Assembly: GCF_030247605.1 (NCBI RefSeq)
Contig: NZ_JAOTSB010000014.1
Location: forward strand, 17,740-81,739
Reading direction: 5' to 3'
DNA length: 64,000 bases
DNA from: Acidaminobacter sp.
GTDB taxonomy: Bacteria > Bacillota > Clostridia > Peptostreptococcales > Acidaminobacteraceae
The notes below the pieces were generated by a model. The model saw only the letters and a program-made list of their open reading frames with translations, searched no databases and had not been told where the DNA came from. Positions 16,657 to 25,967 of the stretch are shown here, in pieces; position 1 is the first letter of the stretch; each line of letters begins with the position of its first letter. Both the position numbers and the translations under genes were made by a program.

Positions 16657-18327
16657 TTAATTTTTTCTATCCCCCATCATCGACCCCAGATCCTGCAAAT
16701 TGAGGTCATCGGCTGAAATCAGGGAGGATGGATCAGCTTTCTGCCCATCTGATGAACTTGGGATGTCGCCGCTCAGTTGCCCTTGAATACTCTCCGCTCT
16801 CAGGGTTCCAAGGTCTGTAAACGCTTCAACGGCGGTTTGGTATTCCTCGTAAGTGCAGAATGCCGTGGCATCCTTCTTCACATAGTCGGCGATCAGGGTG
16901 TTGAGGGCTTGGATTTTGGTGGTGAAGTGACCATCGGCAAAATAGTTCTGGATGAGGGTGTTCAGATGATCGTGATACTGTGCCAAATAGTCTTGATTGG
17001 ACAGCAGCTGGTTCAGGAGCGGGCGGTCGGTCATGGCGACGCCGCTGACCGGCGTATCGATTGGGAAGTTGATAACGGCGGACGCGTCGCCGCTCTGGAA
17101 GCCGCCCCAGGCCAGGTTATAGTCCCACGGCAGGATTGCGATCTCACCGCCGCGCTCGTAGAGATAGTAGTTCTGAGCCATGGTGGAGGAATAGCTGTCC
17201 AGGTTGACGACGATGGTATGGGCAGCCAGATAGCGGAGAATTGCGTCTGTGTCGAGGTAGGTCTCAAGGTCGGTGCCAGTGGACAGGGCTTTGAGGGCAG
17301 TGATCACCCGCTGGTTGGCCGCGGTGTCCTCTTCGCCCACGACGTTGTCGAAGATGTCGCTGTAGCTTTCTGGGTCGTCATCCGTATAGGCGAGGCTTCC
17401 GCCGTTCTTGGCACCCATGTTGCCGCCTTTGCCGCCTGGGAATCCACCTGGTGCGTTGGCTGGAAAGCCGCCCGGCGCTTGATCGAGGCCGGAAGCCGTG
17501 GAATCTGGAGGGGTTTTGGCGGGTGGCACAGACTCAGAAGCTCCAGATCCTGCCGATGGTCGCTCGTCCATTGCTGGATCATTGACCATCGGCCCCCTGC
17601 CCTCTACTGGCATTTGGTCCTGGCCCATGCTCATCTTCACGTTGTATAAGGTGCCGGAGGTGTCTCCGTAAACCCTTGTCTCGTAGCTGTCATTGTAAAG
17701 CTCCACCGCCAGGTATAAGCCCCAGGGCCGGCCGTTGACGGAGATGTCGGTGAAGCCAAAGTAGGGCGCGTCCACGCCAATGGTTTTCATAAGGTCGTAG
17801 GAGATGTATTCCTTCATGTAGGTGTTGTCGCCCATCATGTTGTTGACGACCAGCTGGTCGAGGCCGAAGCAGGTTTGGCCATCGACATACTTGTCAAACT
17901 TGATCCGGAAGCTATAGCGGTCGCTGTCAGAGGAGGCGACTTGTTTTAAGCTGGAGTTGCCTTTGGGGCGGATGCCGACATCTTTAAAGGTCGTGCCGTT
18001 GACGATGACGTCCGCTTTGATGTATGCCTCAGCCGTGGCGTTGTCCAGCATGGTTTGCCAGTCCTCTTCATCTGAGAGGATTTCCAGGGTGATGATGTCC
18101 GTGCCGAAGATTTTTTCGGCGTATTCCGGGGCTGAATCAAGAGGCTGCTCTGTGATGGTTTCTCCTTCATTGGCTGAGTTGGCTATGTTGGCTGTGTTGG
18201 CTGTGTCATCCGACGCTTGGGCGCACCCCGTCAAGAAACTGGCAGCAAAGACTAGAATCAGTGCCAGCGCTGCTGCACTGGACTTCTTTCTGTGCATTAT
18301 AGGTTTTATTTCAGACTGCGTTTTCAT
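16657..18327 (-). CDS. CotH-kinase-family lipoprotein
   Basis: 556 aa. Lipobox LTGC at about 32-35 after a hydrophobic signal, so the protein should be lipid-anchored outside the membrane. The CotH kinase fold is shown by GIRPKGNSS near 119 and by the catalytic ILPWDYNLAWGG. A Gly/Pro/Met-rich insert (about 240-310) interrupts the domain. Family members are atypical protein kinases that phosphorylate spore-coat or surface proteins. Start ATG at 18327 follows AAAGGTGG. Three GCCGATGGT words lie in this gene (16930, 17552, 17585), the most of any gene here. Confidence 0.88.
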   Translation of the reverse strand: MKTQSEIKPIMHRKKSSAAALALILVFAASFLTGCAQASDDTANTANIANSANEGETITEQPLDSAPEYAEKIFGTDIITLEILSDEEDWQTMLDNATAEAYIKADVIVNGTTFKDVGIRPKGNSSLKQVASSDSDRYSFRIKFDKYVDGQTCFGLDQLVVNNMMGDNTYMKEYISYDLMKTIGVDAPYFGFTDISVNGRPWGLYLAVELYNDSYETRVYGDTSGTLYNVKMSMGQDQMPVEGRGPMVNDPAMDERPSAGSGASESVPPAKTPPDSTASGLDQAPGGFPANAPGGFPGGKGGNMGAKNGGSLAYTDDDPESYSDIFDNVVGEEDTAANQRVITALKALSTGTDLETYLDTDAILRYLAAHTIVVNLDSYSSTMAQNYYLYERGGEIAILPWDYNLAWGGFQSGDASAVINFPIDTPVSGVAMTDRPLLNQLLSNQDYLAQYHDHLNTLIQNYFADGHFTTKIQALNTLIADYVKKDATAFCTYEEYQTAVEAFTDLGTLRAESIQGQLSGDIPSSSDGQKADPSSLISADDLNLQDLGSMMGDRKN

Positions 18328-18664
18328 GCGTTGCCACCTTTCGTGTAGTTTTGTAGTACGAAACAGATTCTGCGGATTTGGTCGTCAGGCTGTTGATCCT
18401 GCATCACTGTGTCTTTAATTCAGTATATTCTCGGAAGCTGAAAGCAGCCTTAAAGGCGATCTGGTGAAGCAAAAAAATAAAACCTAAAACATTTCTCAAA
18501 ACCTGTTTCAGCCAGTGTCAGGTGAGAATAATTATTACATACGAGCGTATATTCATAAGCTGCTACGCCGCCATCCCATTGCAGAAAGAACAAGATCGAA
18601 GATTATTCTTCTGATTTGATCCGACAATGAGACCTCAACCATTGAAATAAAGAGGGGTGTTACT
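18328..18664. other. Intergenic gap without a recognised gene
   Basis: 337 bases between divergent genes, presumably carrying both promoters. The only motif I note is GTCTTTAATTC at 18411-18421, one base from the GTCTTTAATTT motif near the tryptophanase and GltS regulators. I see no coding frame or RNA gene. Confidence 0.5.
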
Positions 18665-19408
18665 ATGTATGACATAACGACCATGAGCAGCAATTATGCA
18701 AACCTCGCCGGAATTCTTGCTGGTTTTTCATTTAGTGGCATTTACTTGCTGATTGAGTACGAAAAAAGAGATTCGTCTGAAGTTATTGGCATTCTGTTTG
18801 CCGGATTTTTTGGACTGATCCTGGCGGCATTTCTATTTTCAAACATCAGCAGAATTGCCTACGATCCGGGAAGTCCGGATCTTATGCAAGAATTGGCATT
18901 TAATGTAGTTATAGCGAGCATCATTTTTTGTATAGCCGTCATTCAGATGTTTGTAAGTCTCGTCTTTATATTTATCCTCTACAGGCTGCCAAAATTAGTC
19001 ATCAGCCTGGGCAAAATTATTTATTACGAAACTGCTCTTATCACAGCAATGTTCATAACGACGACGATTCCAAGACTATATGTGGATGATAATCCCGCTG
19101 GCTTAACGAAAGACCTTTTTCTGACGGGCTTGGTTTTTTTGCTGTTGATTTATATTTTAAGCAAAATGTTAAAAAGAAGACTGGATCTCATTTTTGAAAA
19201 AAACTTCTTACAAATCGTCGCTGGAATCACGATTTTGATGGTGATGCTTGTAGGGCTATACAGGTCGCGTCTTTACCTTGGAGAGATCCCTGTCATTTTT
19301 CCTCATTTTCTAAACTTTGTGTATATCTTGATAATCATGATCAATGGCTTCAGCATCAACCATGAGCATCGCATGATGATGCTGAAAGACCATCAGGAAA
19401 GTGACTGA
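18665..19408 (+). CDS. Membrane protein of unknown function
   Basis: 247 aa, starting at the ATG 18665 after AGAGGGGTGTTACT. It has about six to seven hydrophobic helices, a charged loop (EKRDSSE, near 37-43) and a short His/Met-rich cytosolic tail (NHEHRMMMLKDH). I recognise no family and no catalytic motif. It is monocistronic between CotH (divergent) and the VOC/SRPBCC pair. Confidence 0.8.
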   Translation: MYDITTMSSNYANLAGILAGFSFSGIYLLIEYEKRDSSEVIGILFAGFFGLILAAFLFSNISRIAYDPGSPDLMQELAFNVVIASIIFCIAVIQMFVSLVFIFILYRLPKLVISLGKIIYYETALITAMFITTTIPRLYVDDNPAGLTKDLFLTGLVFLLLIYILSKMLKRRLDLIFEKNFLQIVAGITILMVMLVGLYRSRLYLGEIPVIFPHFLNFVYILIIMINGFSINHEHRMMMLKDHQESD

Positions 19409-19568
19409 TAATAATTTTCATTTAAACGCGACTAATGCTCCCTGTAGGGGGTATATATTTTTTATATTAATCCTCCACATTTACATAGAAGGTGCACAAA
19501 TTCACCAGAATAAATAATTATATAGTTTCAACTGTGCATCCCACTATGATGTGAGGAGGAAGTTTCAC

Positions 19569-19982
19569 ATGAACAGAATGATATTCGTCAATTTGCCGGT
19601 TAAAGATCTTAAGGTCTCCATGTCTTTCTTTCAAGCCCTAGGCTGGACCTTTAACCCAACCTACACGAATGACGACGCGGCTTGCCTGGTGATCTCGGAT
19701 ACCATCTACGTCATGCTTCTGAAAGAGGACTTCTACAAGTCCTTCACCCATAAGGAAATCACGGATACTGCAATCTATTCCGAAGTCATTATGGCCCTTT
19801 CTGCCGATAGTCGCGAAGACGTCGACATCCTCGTCGACAAGGCATTCGCAGCAGGTGCCACCTACTACAACGACCCGCAGGTCTATGATTTCATGTACAG
19901 CCGAAGCTTCCAGGACCCGGATCAACACCTCTGGGAAGTTGTCTATATGGAAGAAGTTAAGCCTGAGGAGGATCAGACATGA
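19569..19982 (+). CDS. VOC-family (glyoxalase/bleomycin-resistance fold) protein
   Basis: 137 aa from the ATG at 19569, which follows GAGGAGGAAGTTTCAC; an in-frame GTG at 19551 lies inside that ribosome site and is rejected. The sequence MIFVNLPVKDLKVSMSFFQA and the C-terminal FQDPDQHLWEVVYME are typical of the VOC superfamily (YaeR/PhnB-like). These are small metal-binding enzymes or resistance proteins; the substrate is unknown. It overlaps the next gene by 4 bases (ATGA). Confidence 0.9.
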   Translation: MNRMIFVNLPVKDLKVSMSFFQALGWTFNPTYTNDDAACLVISDTIYVMLLKEDFYKSFTHKEITDTAIYSEVIMALSADSREDVDILVDKAFAAGATYYNDPQVYDFMYSRSFQDPDQHLWEVVYMEEVKPEEDQT

Positions 19983-20419
19983 AGACTCTGGAATTCAAGA
20001 CGACCATCGCTGCGCCGGTTAGCTTAGTTTGGGAAACCATGCTCGGTCCTGACACTTACCGTCAGTGGACCAGCACTTTTGAAGAGGGCTCTTATTATGA
20101 AGGCACTTGGGAAGAAGGCTCAAAGATCTATTTTCTGAATCCCACTGGTAACGGCATGGTGGCTAAAGTAGCTGAGAACAAACTTCACGAGCTGATATCC
20201 ATCTTAATGCTCGGCTTCGTCGCTCAAGGCATTGAAGATACAGAAAGCGAAGACGCCAAAGCCTGGGCTCCGGCGTTCGAAAATTACTATTTCAAATCTA
20301 CTGACGAAGGTACTGATCTTCGAGTCACCATTGAAGTCTTGCCGGAGCACGAGGACATGATGACGCAGCCTTGGTTGAGTGCTTTAGAACTTTTAAAATC
20401 TATGTGCGAAGGACACTGA
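19979..20419 (+). CDS. SRPBCC (START/AHSA1-like) ligand-binding protein
   Basis: 146 aa, the usual length. The opening ETTIAAPVSLVWETMLGPDTYRQW pattern and the helix near the end (MTQPWLSALELLKSMCE) fit the AHSA1-type SRPBCC fold, a hydrophobic pocket that binds lipids or aromatic ligands. Start overlaps the VOC gene stop, so the two are translationally coupled and probably act together, as is common for VOC/SRPBCC pairs in Firmicutes. Confidence 0.88.
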   Translation: MKTLEFKTTIAAPVSLVWETMLGPDTYRQWTSTFEEGSYYEGTWEEGSKIYFLNPTGNGMVAKVAENKLHELISILMLGFVAQGIEDTESEDAKAWAPAFENYYFKSTDEGTDLRVTIEVLPEHEDMMTQPWLSALELLKSMCEGH

Positions 20420-20463
20420 GGCGTATTTAAATTGCACTATCGCGAAGATGAACACAAAAAATC

Positions 20464-20505
20464 GGGAGAAAGAATGGCGCGTGGCGCTGTTCTCTCTCCC
20501 TTTTC
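20464..20505 (+). terminator. Terminator of the VOC-SRPBCC operon
   Basis: GGGAGAaagaatGGCGC pairs imperfectly with GCGCtgttctcTCTCCC, followed by TTTTCG. About 45 bases past the SRPBCC stop. Confidence 0.75.
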
Positions 20506-20516
20506 GTTAATAAAGC

Positions 20517-20645
20517 TTGGTGACGCGGACAAGTTTCAGTTTGGTGACTGGCACTCATTCAACTTTGGTGTCTGACACTCGCTCAACTTTGGTGTCTGAC
20601 ACCAAAATCATTTCGGTGCCAGAGCATGCGAGGATGAATCTCAAG
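20517..20645. repeat. Composite dispersed repeat, copy 3
   Basis: GGTGACGCGGACAAGTTT, then a GGTGACTGGCAC block, two GGTGTCTGACAC cores and TTCGGTGCCAGAGCATGCGAG followed by GATGAATCTCAA. Same part order as at 15332 and 7545. The gap 20420-20855 holds no gene. Confidence 0.75.
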
Positions 20646-20686
20646 TGCAACCAAAAGGCGCGCCAGCGCCTTCTTCCAAGAGAAGT

Positions 20687-20746
20687 GGAAGCGGGGGTTG
20701 AAAGGCGTCAGCCGCAGCGGCCTTCGGCTTATCAACCCCCGCTTCC
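20687..20746. repeat. 15-bp inverted repeat with GC-rich loop
   Basis: GGAAGCGGGGGTTGA at 20687-20701 pairs with TCAACCCCCGCTTCC at 20732-20746. The loop has an inner GCCGCAGCGGCC palindrome. It follows the composite repeat and may be part of the same mobile unit. Confidence 0.65.
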
Positions 20747-20764
20747 GCCACCGCTTCATTCCAT

Positions 20765-20807
20765 AAAAAAGAAGCCATAAGCGCCTTAGCGCCGATGGCT
20801 TCTTTCC
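20765..20807 (-). terminator. Terminator of the tryptophanase gene
   Basis: GAAGCCAT/ATGGCTTC stem with a GCGCC/GGCGC inner stem, followed on the minus strand by a T run. It contains the 8-mer GCCGATGG. Confidence 0.85.
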
Positions 20808-20855
20808 GATTAATATCTTATCTTTTCTTTCTTAGCCTTACTCCCTTAAGCCGCC

Positions 20856-22238
20856 CTACTTCTTAAGCGGCTCCAACTTCGCCGTAAAGTGGCGCAGAAC
20901 AGGAGGCTGCCATAAAATTTTATAGCCTGTAATTTCGCTAGCGCGTTTCTTAATGTTGATCAATGCTTCGACGACGACATCAAAGTGCGCCTGAGTATAC
21001 ACGCGTCTCGGAATCGCCAAACGCGTAAACTCCATTTCAGACTGCAGCTGCTCCCCAGTCTCCGGATCCAGGTCCAGCAGGTAGGAGCCAATATCGCATG
21101 AACGGATGCCCGCTTCCAGATACAGCTCGCAAGCCAGCGCCTGGCCTGGAAACTCGTTATAAGGAATGTGCGGCAACAATGCTTTCGCGTCAAGGAATAC
21201 AGCGTGACCGCCCACAGGATACTGGAACGCGATGCCCTCTTCCATGAGTCGCCCGCCCAGGTACTCGACCTGACCGATTCTGTAACGCAGATAATCCTTG
21301 TCGAGACCTTCGTAAAGACCAATCGCCAAAGCTTCAAGATCTCTGCCCGCAAGGCCGCCGTAAGTGACGAAGCCTTCGTAAGGAATAGTCCAGCCCTTAA
21401 CCTTAGTGTAAAGCTCCTCGGAGTCTCTGATGCCTATGAGGCCGCCCATGTTGACAATGGCGTCTTTCTTCGCGCTCATGGTGAAGGCGTCTGCATAGCT
21501 GAACATTTCGCGGACGATGTCGATGATCTCAACATCGGCATAGCCCTCTTCCCTTTGCTTGATGAAGTAGGCATTTTCCGCATAGCGCGCCGCATCGATA
21601 ATCATAGTAATGCCATATTTATCCGCTACTGCCTTAGTCGCCTTCATGTTGGCCATGGAAACAGGCTGACCGCCAGCAGAGTTGTTGGTGATCGTCATAA
21701 TAATGAGGCCGACGTTTTCAGCCCCTACTTCATTGATGTAAGCTTCAAGCCGAGGAACGTCCATATTGCCCTTGAACGGCATGTAAGTCTGCGTATCCTT
21801 GGCTTCAGGGACAACAATATCCACCGCTCTCGCGCCAATCAGGCCGACGTGACCGCGGGTGGTATCAAAGTGCATGTTGGAGATACATTTTTGCCCTTTC
21901 TTCAACAAACACGGCAGCAATACCTGCTCCGCCGCTCTGCCCTGGTGCACCGGCTGGGCGTATTTGTAGTTGAAGATGTCCTGCGCCGCCTTAAGAAGTC
22001 TTCTATAGCTTCTGGCCCCCGCATAGGACTCGTCGCCGGTCATGATGCCCGCCCACTGGGTGTCGCTCATGGCGCCGGTGCCGCTGTCTGTCAGCAAATC
22101 GATATAAACATCATCAGAATCCAATCCGAAAACGTTGTAGTTGGCTGCTTTCAACTTTTCTTCCCGGTATTCTCTCGTTGTCATTTTAAGAGGTTCAACC
22201 ATCTTGATCTTGAATGGCTCCGCGACGTACTTGACCAT
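20856..22238 (-). CDS. tnaA: Tryptophanase (tryptophan indole-lyase)
   Basis: 460 aa PLP enzyme of the tryptophanase/tyrosine phenol-lyase family that converts tryptophan to indole, pyruvate and ammonia. [41 protein letters not shown] and the PLP-lysine motif SAKKDA (Lys257/258) are family marks. [10 protein letters not shown] carries Asp125 where tyrosine phenol-lyases have Thr, and the C-terminus [11 protein letters not shown] is TnaA-like, so tryptophan is the likelier substrate. Start ATG at 22238 with a CAGGGGGT-type site upstream. The divergent gene at 22374 is probably its regulator. I see no TnaC-like leader peptide. Confidence 0.88.
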   Translation of the reverse strand: MVKYVAEPFKIKMVEPLKMTTREYREEKLKAANYNVFGLDSDDVYIDLLTDSGTGAMSDTQWAGIMTGDESYAGARSYRRLLKAAQDIFNYKYAQPVHQGRAAEQVLLPCLLKKGQKCISNMHFDTTRGHVGLIGARAVDIVVPEAKDTQTYMPFKGNMDVPRLEAYINEVGAENVGLIIMTITNNSAGGQPVSMANMKATKAVADKYGITMIIDAARYAENAYFIKQREEGYADVEIIDIVREMFSYADAFTMSAKKDAIVNMGGLIGIRDSEELYTKVKGWTIPYEGFVTYGGLAGRDLEALAIGLYEGLDKDYLRYRIGQVEYLGGRLMEEGIAFQYPVGGHAVFLDAKALLPHIPYNEFPGQALACELYLEAGIRSCDIGSYLLDLDPETGEQLQSEMEFTRLAIPRRVYTQAHFDVVVEALINIKKRASEITGYKILWQPPVLRHFTAKLEPLKK

Positions 22239-22260
22239 GTTATTACCCCCTGAGATTTAG

Positions 22261-22320
22261 TAATTAAAGCATACCATTTCCGATGGTCGCTTTATAGTGT
22301 CTTTAATTTGACTTTAATCC
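22261..22320. promoter_or_regulatory. CTTTAAT motif cluster between tnaA and its divergent regulator
   Basis: GTCTTTAATTT at 22299-22309 is followed directly by GACTTTAATCC at 22310-22320, and ATTAAAG (the complement) occurs at 22263-22269. The same GTCTTTAATTT occurs twice upstream of the paralogous regulator at 34.5 kb. I infer an operator for this regulator family. Confidence 0.5.
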
Positions 22321-22373
22321 CGCTGCGACGTAAAATGAATTCAATAATTGCGAAATATTCAGGGGGTATGGAT

Positions 22374-23699
22374 GTGAAGACCATCGGCGTAGTGGGACAT
22401 ATTGACAACATCAAGCGGATCCAGCGCGTGATCGAAAACAGCTTCTCGAACCTGCGGGGCGAACCCATTGAAATTCATGACATGCGCCAGGTCCAGACCA
22501 CGGTGAACTACCTGAAGGAGCACATCAACGACTTCGACGGCATCATTTTCACCGGCAAGATCCTGTATGACATCATGAACCACCGGATGCATTCCCAGAA
22601 CCCATGGGTCCATCTGGATAACGATGAGAGCCAGCTTCAGCGGATCTTCCTGGAGGCGACCCTGAAGGATGACCTGGATATTCGGCGGATCAGCATAGAC
22701 TCCTACACCGAGGAGATGGTCCGCGCCATTTACAGCGGCTTCGGCTTTGAGCCAGGCCAGTACCAGGCCGCCGTGTCGGACATTGACATTTTTCACGACA
22801 GCCTGATTGAGGACCTGGTGGCGTTTCATAAAGGCTATCATTTATCCCACCCCGGCGCCATTGCCATCACTGGAATTTCCACGGTCCACAAACTGCTTTT
22901 AGCCGATGGTATCCCCTCCATGCTCCTAATCTCCAACGAAAACTACATCAAAAACAAACTCTATGACCTGCTGCGAAAGATCAAGTTCAAGGACATGTCC
23001 GTCAGCCAAATTGTCGTCATGTCCATGGAAATAGACCTGGACAACGAATACGACTTGACCTCGGAGAACGAATACAGCGTCATGCTGGAAAAGACCCGAA
23101 TCACGGAGGAAGTCTACAAGTTCGCCCAGCGCATCCAAGCGGCGGTGGTCGAAACCGAGAAAAACTACATGCTGTTTACCACAAAGCAGATCCTGGAGTT
23201 CGAGACGAACAACCTCAGAGAGCTGCCCATCCTCCGGTCGATCAACCAGAAGACCGCCCACACCCTCAGCGTGGGCATTGGTTTTGGCATCACCGCCAGG
23301 GAGGCCAAGTCCAACGCGGTTATTGGCAAGAACAAAGCCTTCAAAATGGGTGGCAACCAGTGCTTCGTGGTCTATGACCGCAAGCGCCTGGAGCGCATCA
23401 CAGCCCTGGACAAAGTGGTTGAAAATGAGCCCGTGGGTAGTCTCGAGCTGCCCTTCAAGGAGATCTCCGAGAAAAGCGGCGTCAGCATCAACAACATTTA
23501 TAAGCTGAAGTCCATCATGGACCTCTATAAGACAGATACCTTCACCAGCCTGGAGTTGGCCCAGGAGTTCGGCAATTCCCTTCGCAGCATGAACCGCATG
23601 ATCGAACGCCTGGAGCAGGCGGGGTATATTGAGGTCGTGGGGAGCAAAATCATTGGGAAGGCAGGGCGGCCCAGCAGGATATTGAGGGTGGGGATCTAG
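22374..23699 (+). CDS. Transcriptional regulator with GGDEF/GTP-cyclohydrolase-III-like and winged-helix domains
   Basis: 441 aa from a GTG at 22374, 7 bases past AGGGGG, giving MKTIGVVGH like the paralogue's MLKIAVIGP; an ATG at 22368 is too close to the ribosome site. An N-terminal alpha/beta domain (about 1-120) and a middle domain lead to a GGDEF/cyclohydrolase-III-like segment (LSVGIGFGITAREAKSNAVIG, then AFKMGG) and a C-terminal helix-turn-helix (FTSLELAQEFGNSLRSMNRM). It is a paralogue of the gene at 34503-35849; both stand divergent to amino-acid catabolic genes. I infer control of tnaA. The effector, perhaps a nucleotide, is unknown. Confidence 0.8.
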   Translation: MKTIGVVGHIDNIKRIQRVIENSFSNLRGEPIEIHDMRQVQTTVNYLKEHINDFDGIIFTGKILYDIMNHRMHSQNPWVHLDNDESQLQRIFLEATLKDDLDIRRISIDSYTEEMVRAIYSGFGFEPGQYQAAVSDIDIFHDSLIEDLVAFHKGYHLSHPGAIAITGISTVHKLLLADGIPSMLLISNENYIKNKLYDLLRKIKFKDMSVSQIVVMSMEIDLDNEYDLTSENEYSVMLEKTRITEEVYKFAQRIQAAVVETEKNYMLFTTKQILEFETNNLRELPILRSINQKTAHTLSVGIGFGITAREAKSNAVIGKNKAFKMGGNQCFVVYDRKRLERITALDKVVENEPVGSLELPFKEISEKSGVSINNIYKLKSIMDLYKTDTFTSLELAQEFGNSLRSMNRMIERLEQAGYIEVVGSKIIGKAGRPSRILRVGI

Positions 23700-23850
23700 T
23701 GAGGTGAAACTGGGTGTCTTGAGGTGAAACTGGGTGTCTGACACCGAGTTTCACAGTAGTGAGATGAAACCGGGTGTCTGACACCGAGTTTCAGTGTCTT
23801 GAGGTGAAACTGGGGGTCGATAGGTTTCAGCCGCTGACACCCAGTTTCAC
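23700..23850. repeat. Cluster of CGGTGTCTGACACCG palindromic repeats
   Basis: Alternating GGTGAAACTGGGTGTC and GACACCGAGTTTCA half-sites form two complete palindromes (around 23732-23755 and 23772-23793) and several half copies. The units match the palindromes at 35861 and 16568. Confidence 0.8.
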
Positions 23851-23872
23851 TATGTTTGGAAAGTCAGTATGC

Positions 23873-23917
23873 AAAAAACCATCGGCAAAAGCTTTTCACT
23901 TTAGCCGATGGTTTTCT
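23873..23917. terminator. Convergent hairpin of the GCCGATGGT pair
   Basis: ACCATCGGC at 23878-23886 pairs with GCCGATGGT at 23904-23912, flanked by A and T runs and with AAAGC/GCTTTT inside. It lies between converging genes and can end both. Confidence 0.88.
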
Positions 23918-23934
23918 TATTTTCAAACATCCTT

Positions 23935-24828
23935 TTACACTACTGTCTCGCCCTCACTACGAAACGGCAGATACTCCAGAAACCGCTTCACTGCATGAGA
24001 CGCGGTCTGCTTGCTTCTCAGCGCCAGGCAGATCTCACGATAAGCCGGGACGTCCAGTCTTTTGGTGACAATTCGGTAAGGAACGCGCTGCAGGATCAAT
24101 TGCGGCAGCAAACTGATGCCCAGCCCGCTTTCGACCATTGACATGATGGCATAATCATCCCATGTCGTAAATTTTACCATTGGTGAAATCCCATACTGCT
24201 CAAAAAATTCTTTCACTTCAGACCGACCGCCGCGATCCAGCAGCATAAAGGGCTGGTCGCAAAGCGCTTTAAAGGGAACCCTATCGAATTCGACCAATGG
24301 GTGATGCTCCGGCAATATAACCAACAATTCATCCTGCCCCAAATAGATCGTCTCCAGATCCGGGTGAGCCGGCTGCAGCAAAAAACCACAGTCAACGCGA
24401 CCTTCCAGGATCCAGGCTTCAATTTCCGAATAATCCCCCAGCAACAGCTCATAATCTATACCGGGATAGTCCTGCTGGAAAGCCTTGATAATGTTAGGCA
24501 GCCAGTGGGTCGCAATGCTGGATATTGTGCCAATTCGGATCAAGCCTGACTGCAGCCCGTTTAGTTCATCGACTTGTTTCTGAAGCTTCTGGTATTCAAG
24601 GCACAGCGTTTTGGCATAGGGCAAGAGAAGAACACCTTCAGATGTCAGCCTGACCCCCGCCCTGCTCCGCTCCAGCAATGAAGTATTCCAATCCTTTTCC
24701 AAGTCCTGAATCATCCTGCTGACCCCGGACTGGGTATAATTCAAGGCTTCAGCAGCCTTAGTAAAGCTGCCGCACTCCACGGTTTTGACGAACGCCATCA
24801 GCTTTTGCAGATTCAAATTCATATCCAT
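23935..24828 (-). CDS. LysR-family transcriptional regulator
   Basis: 297 aa. N-terminal winged helix (AFVKTVECGSFTKAAEALNY, then TQSGVSRMIQDLE) and a LysR substrate-binding domain from about residue 92 (SGLIRIGTISSIATHWLPNI). Start ATG at 24828 after AGAGGTG. It is divergent from the DMT exporter gene with about 118 bases between, which is the classical layout of a LysR regulator and its target; I infer it controls that exporter. Confidence 0.93.
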   Translation of the reverse strand: MDMNLNLQKLMAFVKTVECGSFTKAAEALNYTQSGVSRMIQDLEKDWNTSLLERSRAGVRLTSEGVLLLPYAKTLCLEYQKLQKQVDELNGLQSGLIRIGTISSIATHWLPNIIKAFQQDYPGIDYELLLGDYSEIEAWILEGRVDCGFLLQPAHPDLETIYLGQDELLVILPEHHPLVEFDRVPFKALCDQPFMLLDRGGRSEVKEFFEQYGISPMVKFTTWDDYAIMSMVESGLGISLLPQLILQRVPYRIVTKRLDVPAYREICLALRSKQTASHAVKRFLEYLPFRSEGETVV

Positions 24829-24946
24829 ATATCAACACACCTCTTGCATGACATTTTGTCATGTTTCTCATGATAACAATTCGCTTTTGTGATTCATTTT
24901 AGAATGTTATATTATTATCGAATTGTCGTCAAGCAGGAGGATTAGA

Positions 24947-25828
24947 ATGAACAACCCTTATTTCAAATATGTGTTTTCACTGCTCTTATTTGGGTCCAAT
25001 GGCATAATGGCCAGTTTGATATTGCTCAGCAGTTATGAAGTTGTTTTTTGGCGCACCTTGATTGGCAGCCTCTTTCTGCTCGCTTTGTTCCTGATGAGCG
25101 GCGGCAAGTTTAAAGCGATCCATCATAAAAAGCACTGGGTCTATGCTCTGATTTCCGGAGCCGCCCTGGGCATCAGCTGGATCTTTCTCTTCGAAGCCTA
25201 CTCCGAAATTGGGGTCAGTATCGCTTCATTGGCCTATTACAGCGGACCCGTCCTGGTTATTGCCATCTCCCCACTTCTGTTTAACGAGCGACTGACGTCT
25301 GCGAGGCTCGTCGGACTTGGCTCGGTGATGCTTGGCATGCTCTTTGTCAATGGCCTCGGTCTGTTGACGAGCGGGCTCACCTGGGGCTTGTTTTGCGGGC
25401 TGTCCTCTGCAGTTATGTACGCCGTCATGATTGTGTTCAATAAAAAAGCCTTCAAAGTGACAGGACTTGAAAACGCCTTATATCAGCTGCTCATGAGCTT
25501 TGCCATTGTTGCCCTCTATACCTTATTCAGGCAGGGAGCGCCCAGCCTCGATGTCTCAAATTATATACTTCCTATTCTGATTTTTGGGTTGGTCAACACC
25601 GCCATAGGCTGCTACCTGTATTTCGCTTCCATAGACCAGCTTTCGACTGGTTCCGTGTCCATTATTGGCTATTTGGAACCCTTGTCCGCCCTCGTCTTTT
25701 CAGCCGTCTTCCTTCATGAGCAACTGACAGGACTTCAGGTGATTGGTGCCGTCTTGATCCTGAGCGGTGCCGCCTTCAGTGAGCTGTACCGCGAGAAGCC
25801 CCGGGCGCCTGTTGGGCATGCTGTGTGA
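24947..25828 (+). CDS. DMT-superfamily (EamA) transporter
   Basis: 293 aa from the ATG at 24947 after AAGCAGGAGGATTAGA. Ten hydrophobic helices in two EamA repeats; the first repeat ends around ALGISWIFLFEAYSEIGVSI and the second around YLEPLSALVFSAVFLHEQLTG. EamA proteins usually export amino acids or metabolites with the proton gradient. The substrate is unknown. It is controlled probably by the divergent LysR gene. Confidence 0.9.
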   Translation: MNNPYFKYVFSLLLFGSNGIMASLILLSSYEVVFWRTLIGSLFLLALFLMSGGKFKAIHHKKHWVYALISGAALGISWIFLFEAYSEIGVSIASLAYYSGPVLVIAISPLLFNERLTSARLVGLGSVMLGMLFVNGLGLLTSGLTWGLFCGLSSAVMYAVMIVFNKKAFKVTGLENALYQLLMSFAIVALYTLFRQGAPSLDVSNYILPILIFGLVNTAIGCYLYFASIDQLSTGSVSIIGYLEPLSALVFSAVFLHEQLTGLQVIGAVLILSGAAFSELYREKPRAPVGHAV

Positions 25829-25846
25829 AAAATGAATCCATTAAGA

Positions 25847-25891
25847 GAAAAGTCCCGGCCGATGGTAGTTTGACCATCGACCGGGACTTTT
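25847..25891. terminator. Bidirectional terminator with GCCGATGGT in its stem
   Basis: AAAGTCCCGG-CCGATGGT pairs with ACCATCG-ACCGGGACTTT; A and T runs flank it. It lies between the DMT gene and the end of the permease at 25968. GCCGATGGT is at 25858-25866. Confidence 0.9.
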
Positions 25892-25967
25892 ACAATTGGG
25901 ATTGCAGCAGTAGATTTTACATAAACTTCCATCGGCTTTTAGGAAGGCGAACACAAATCCGATGTAC

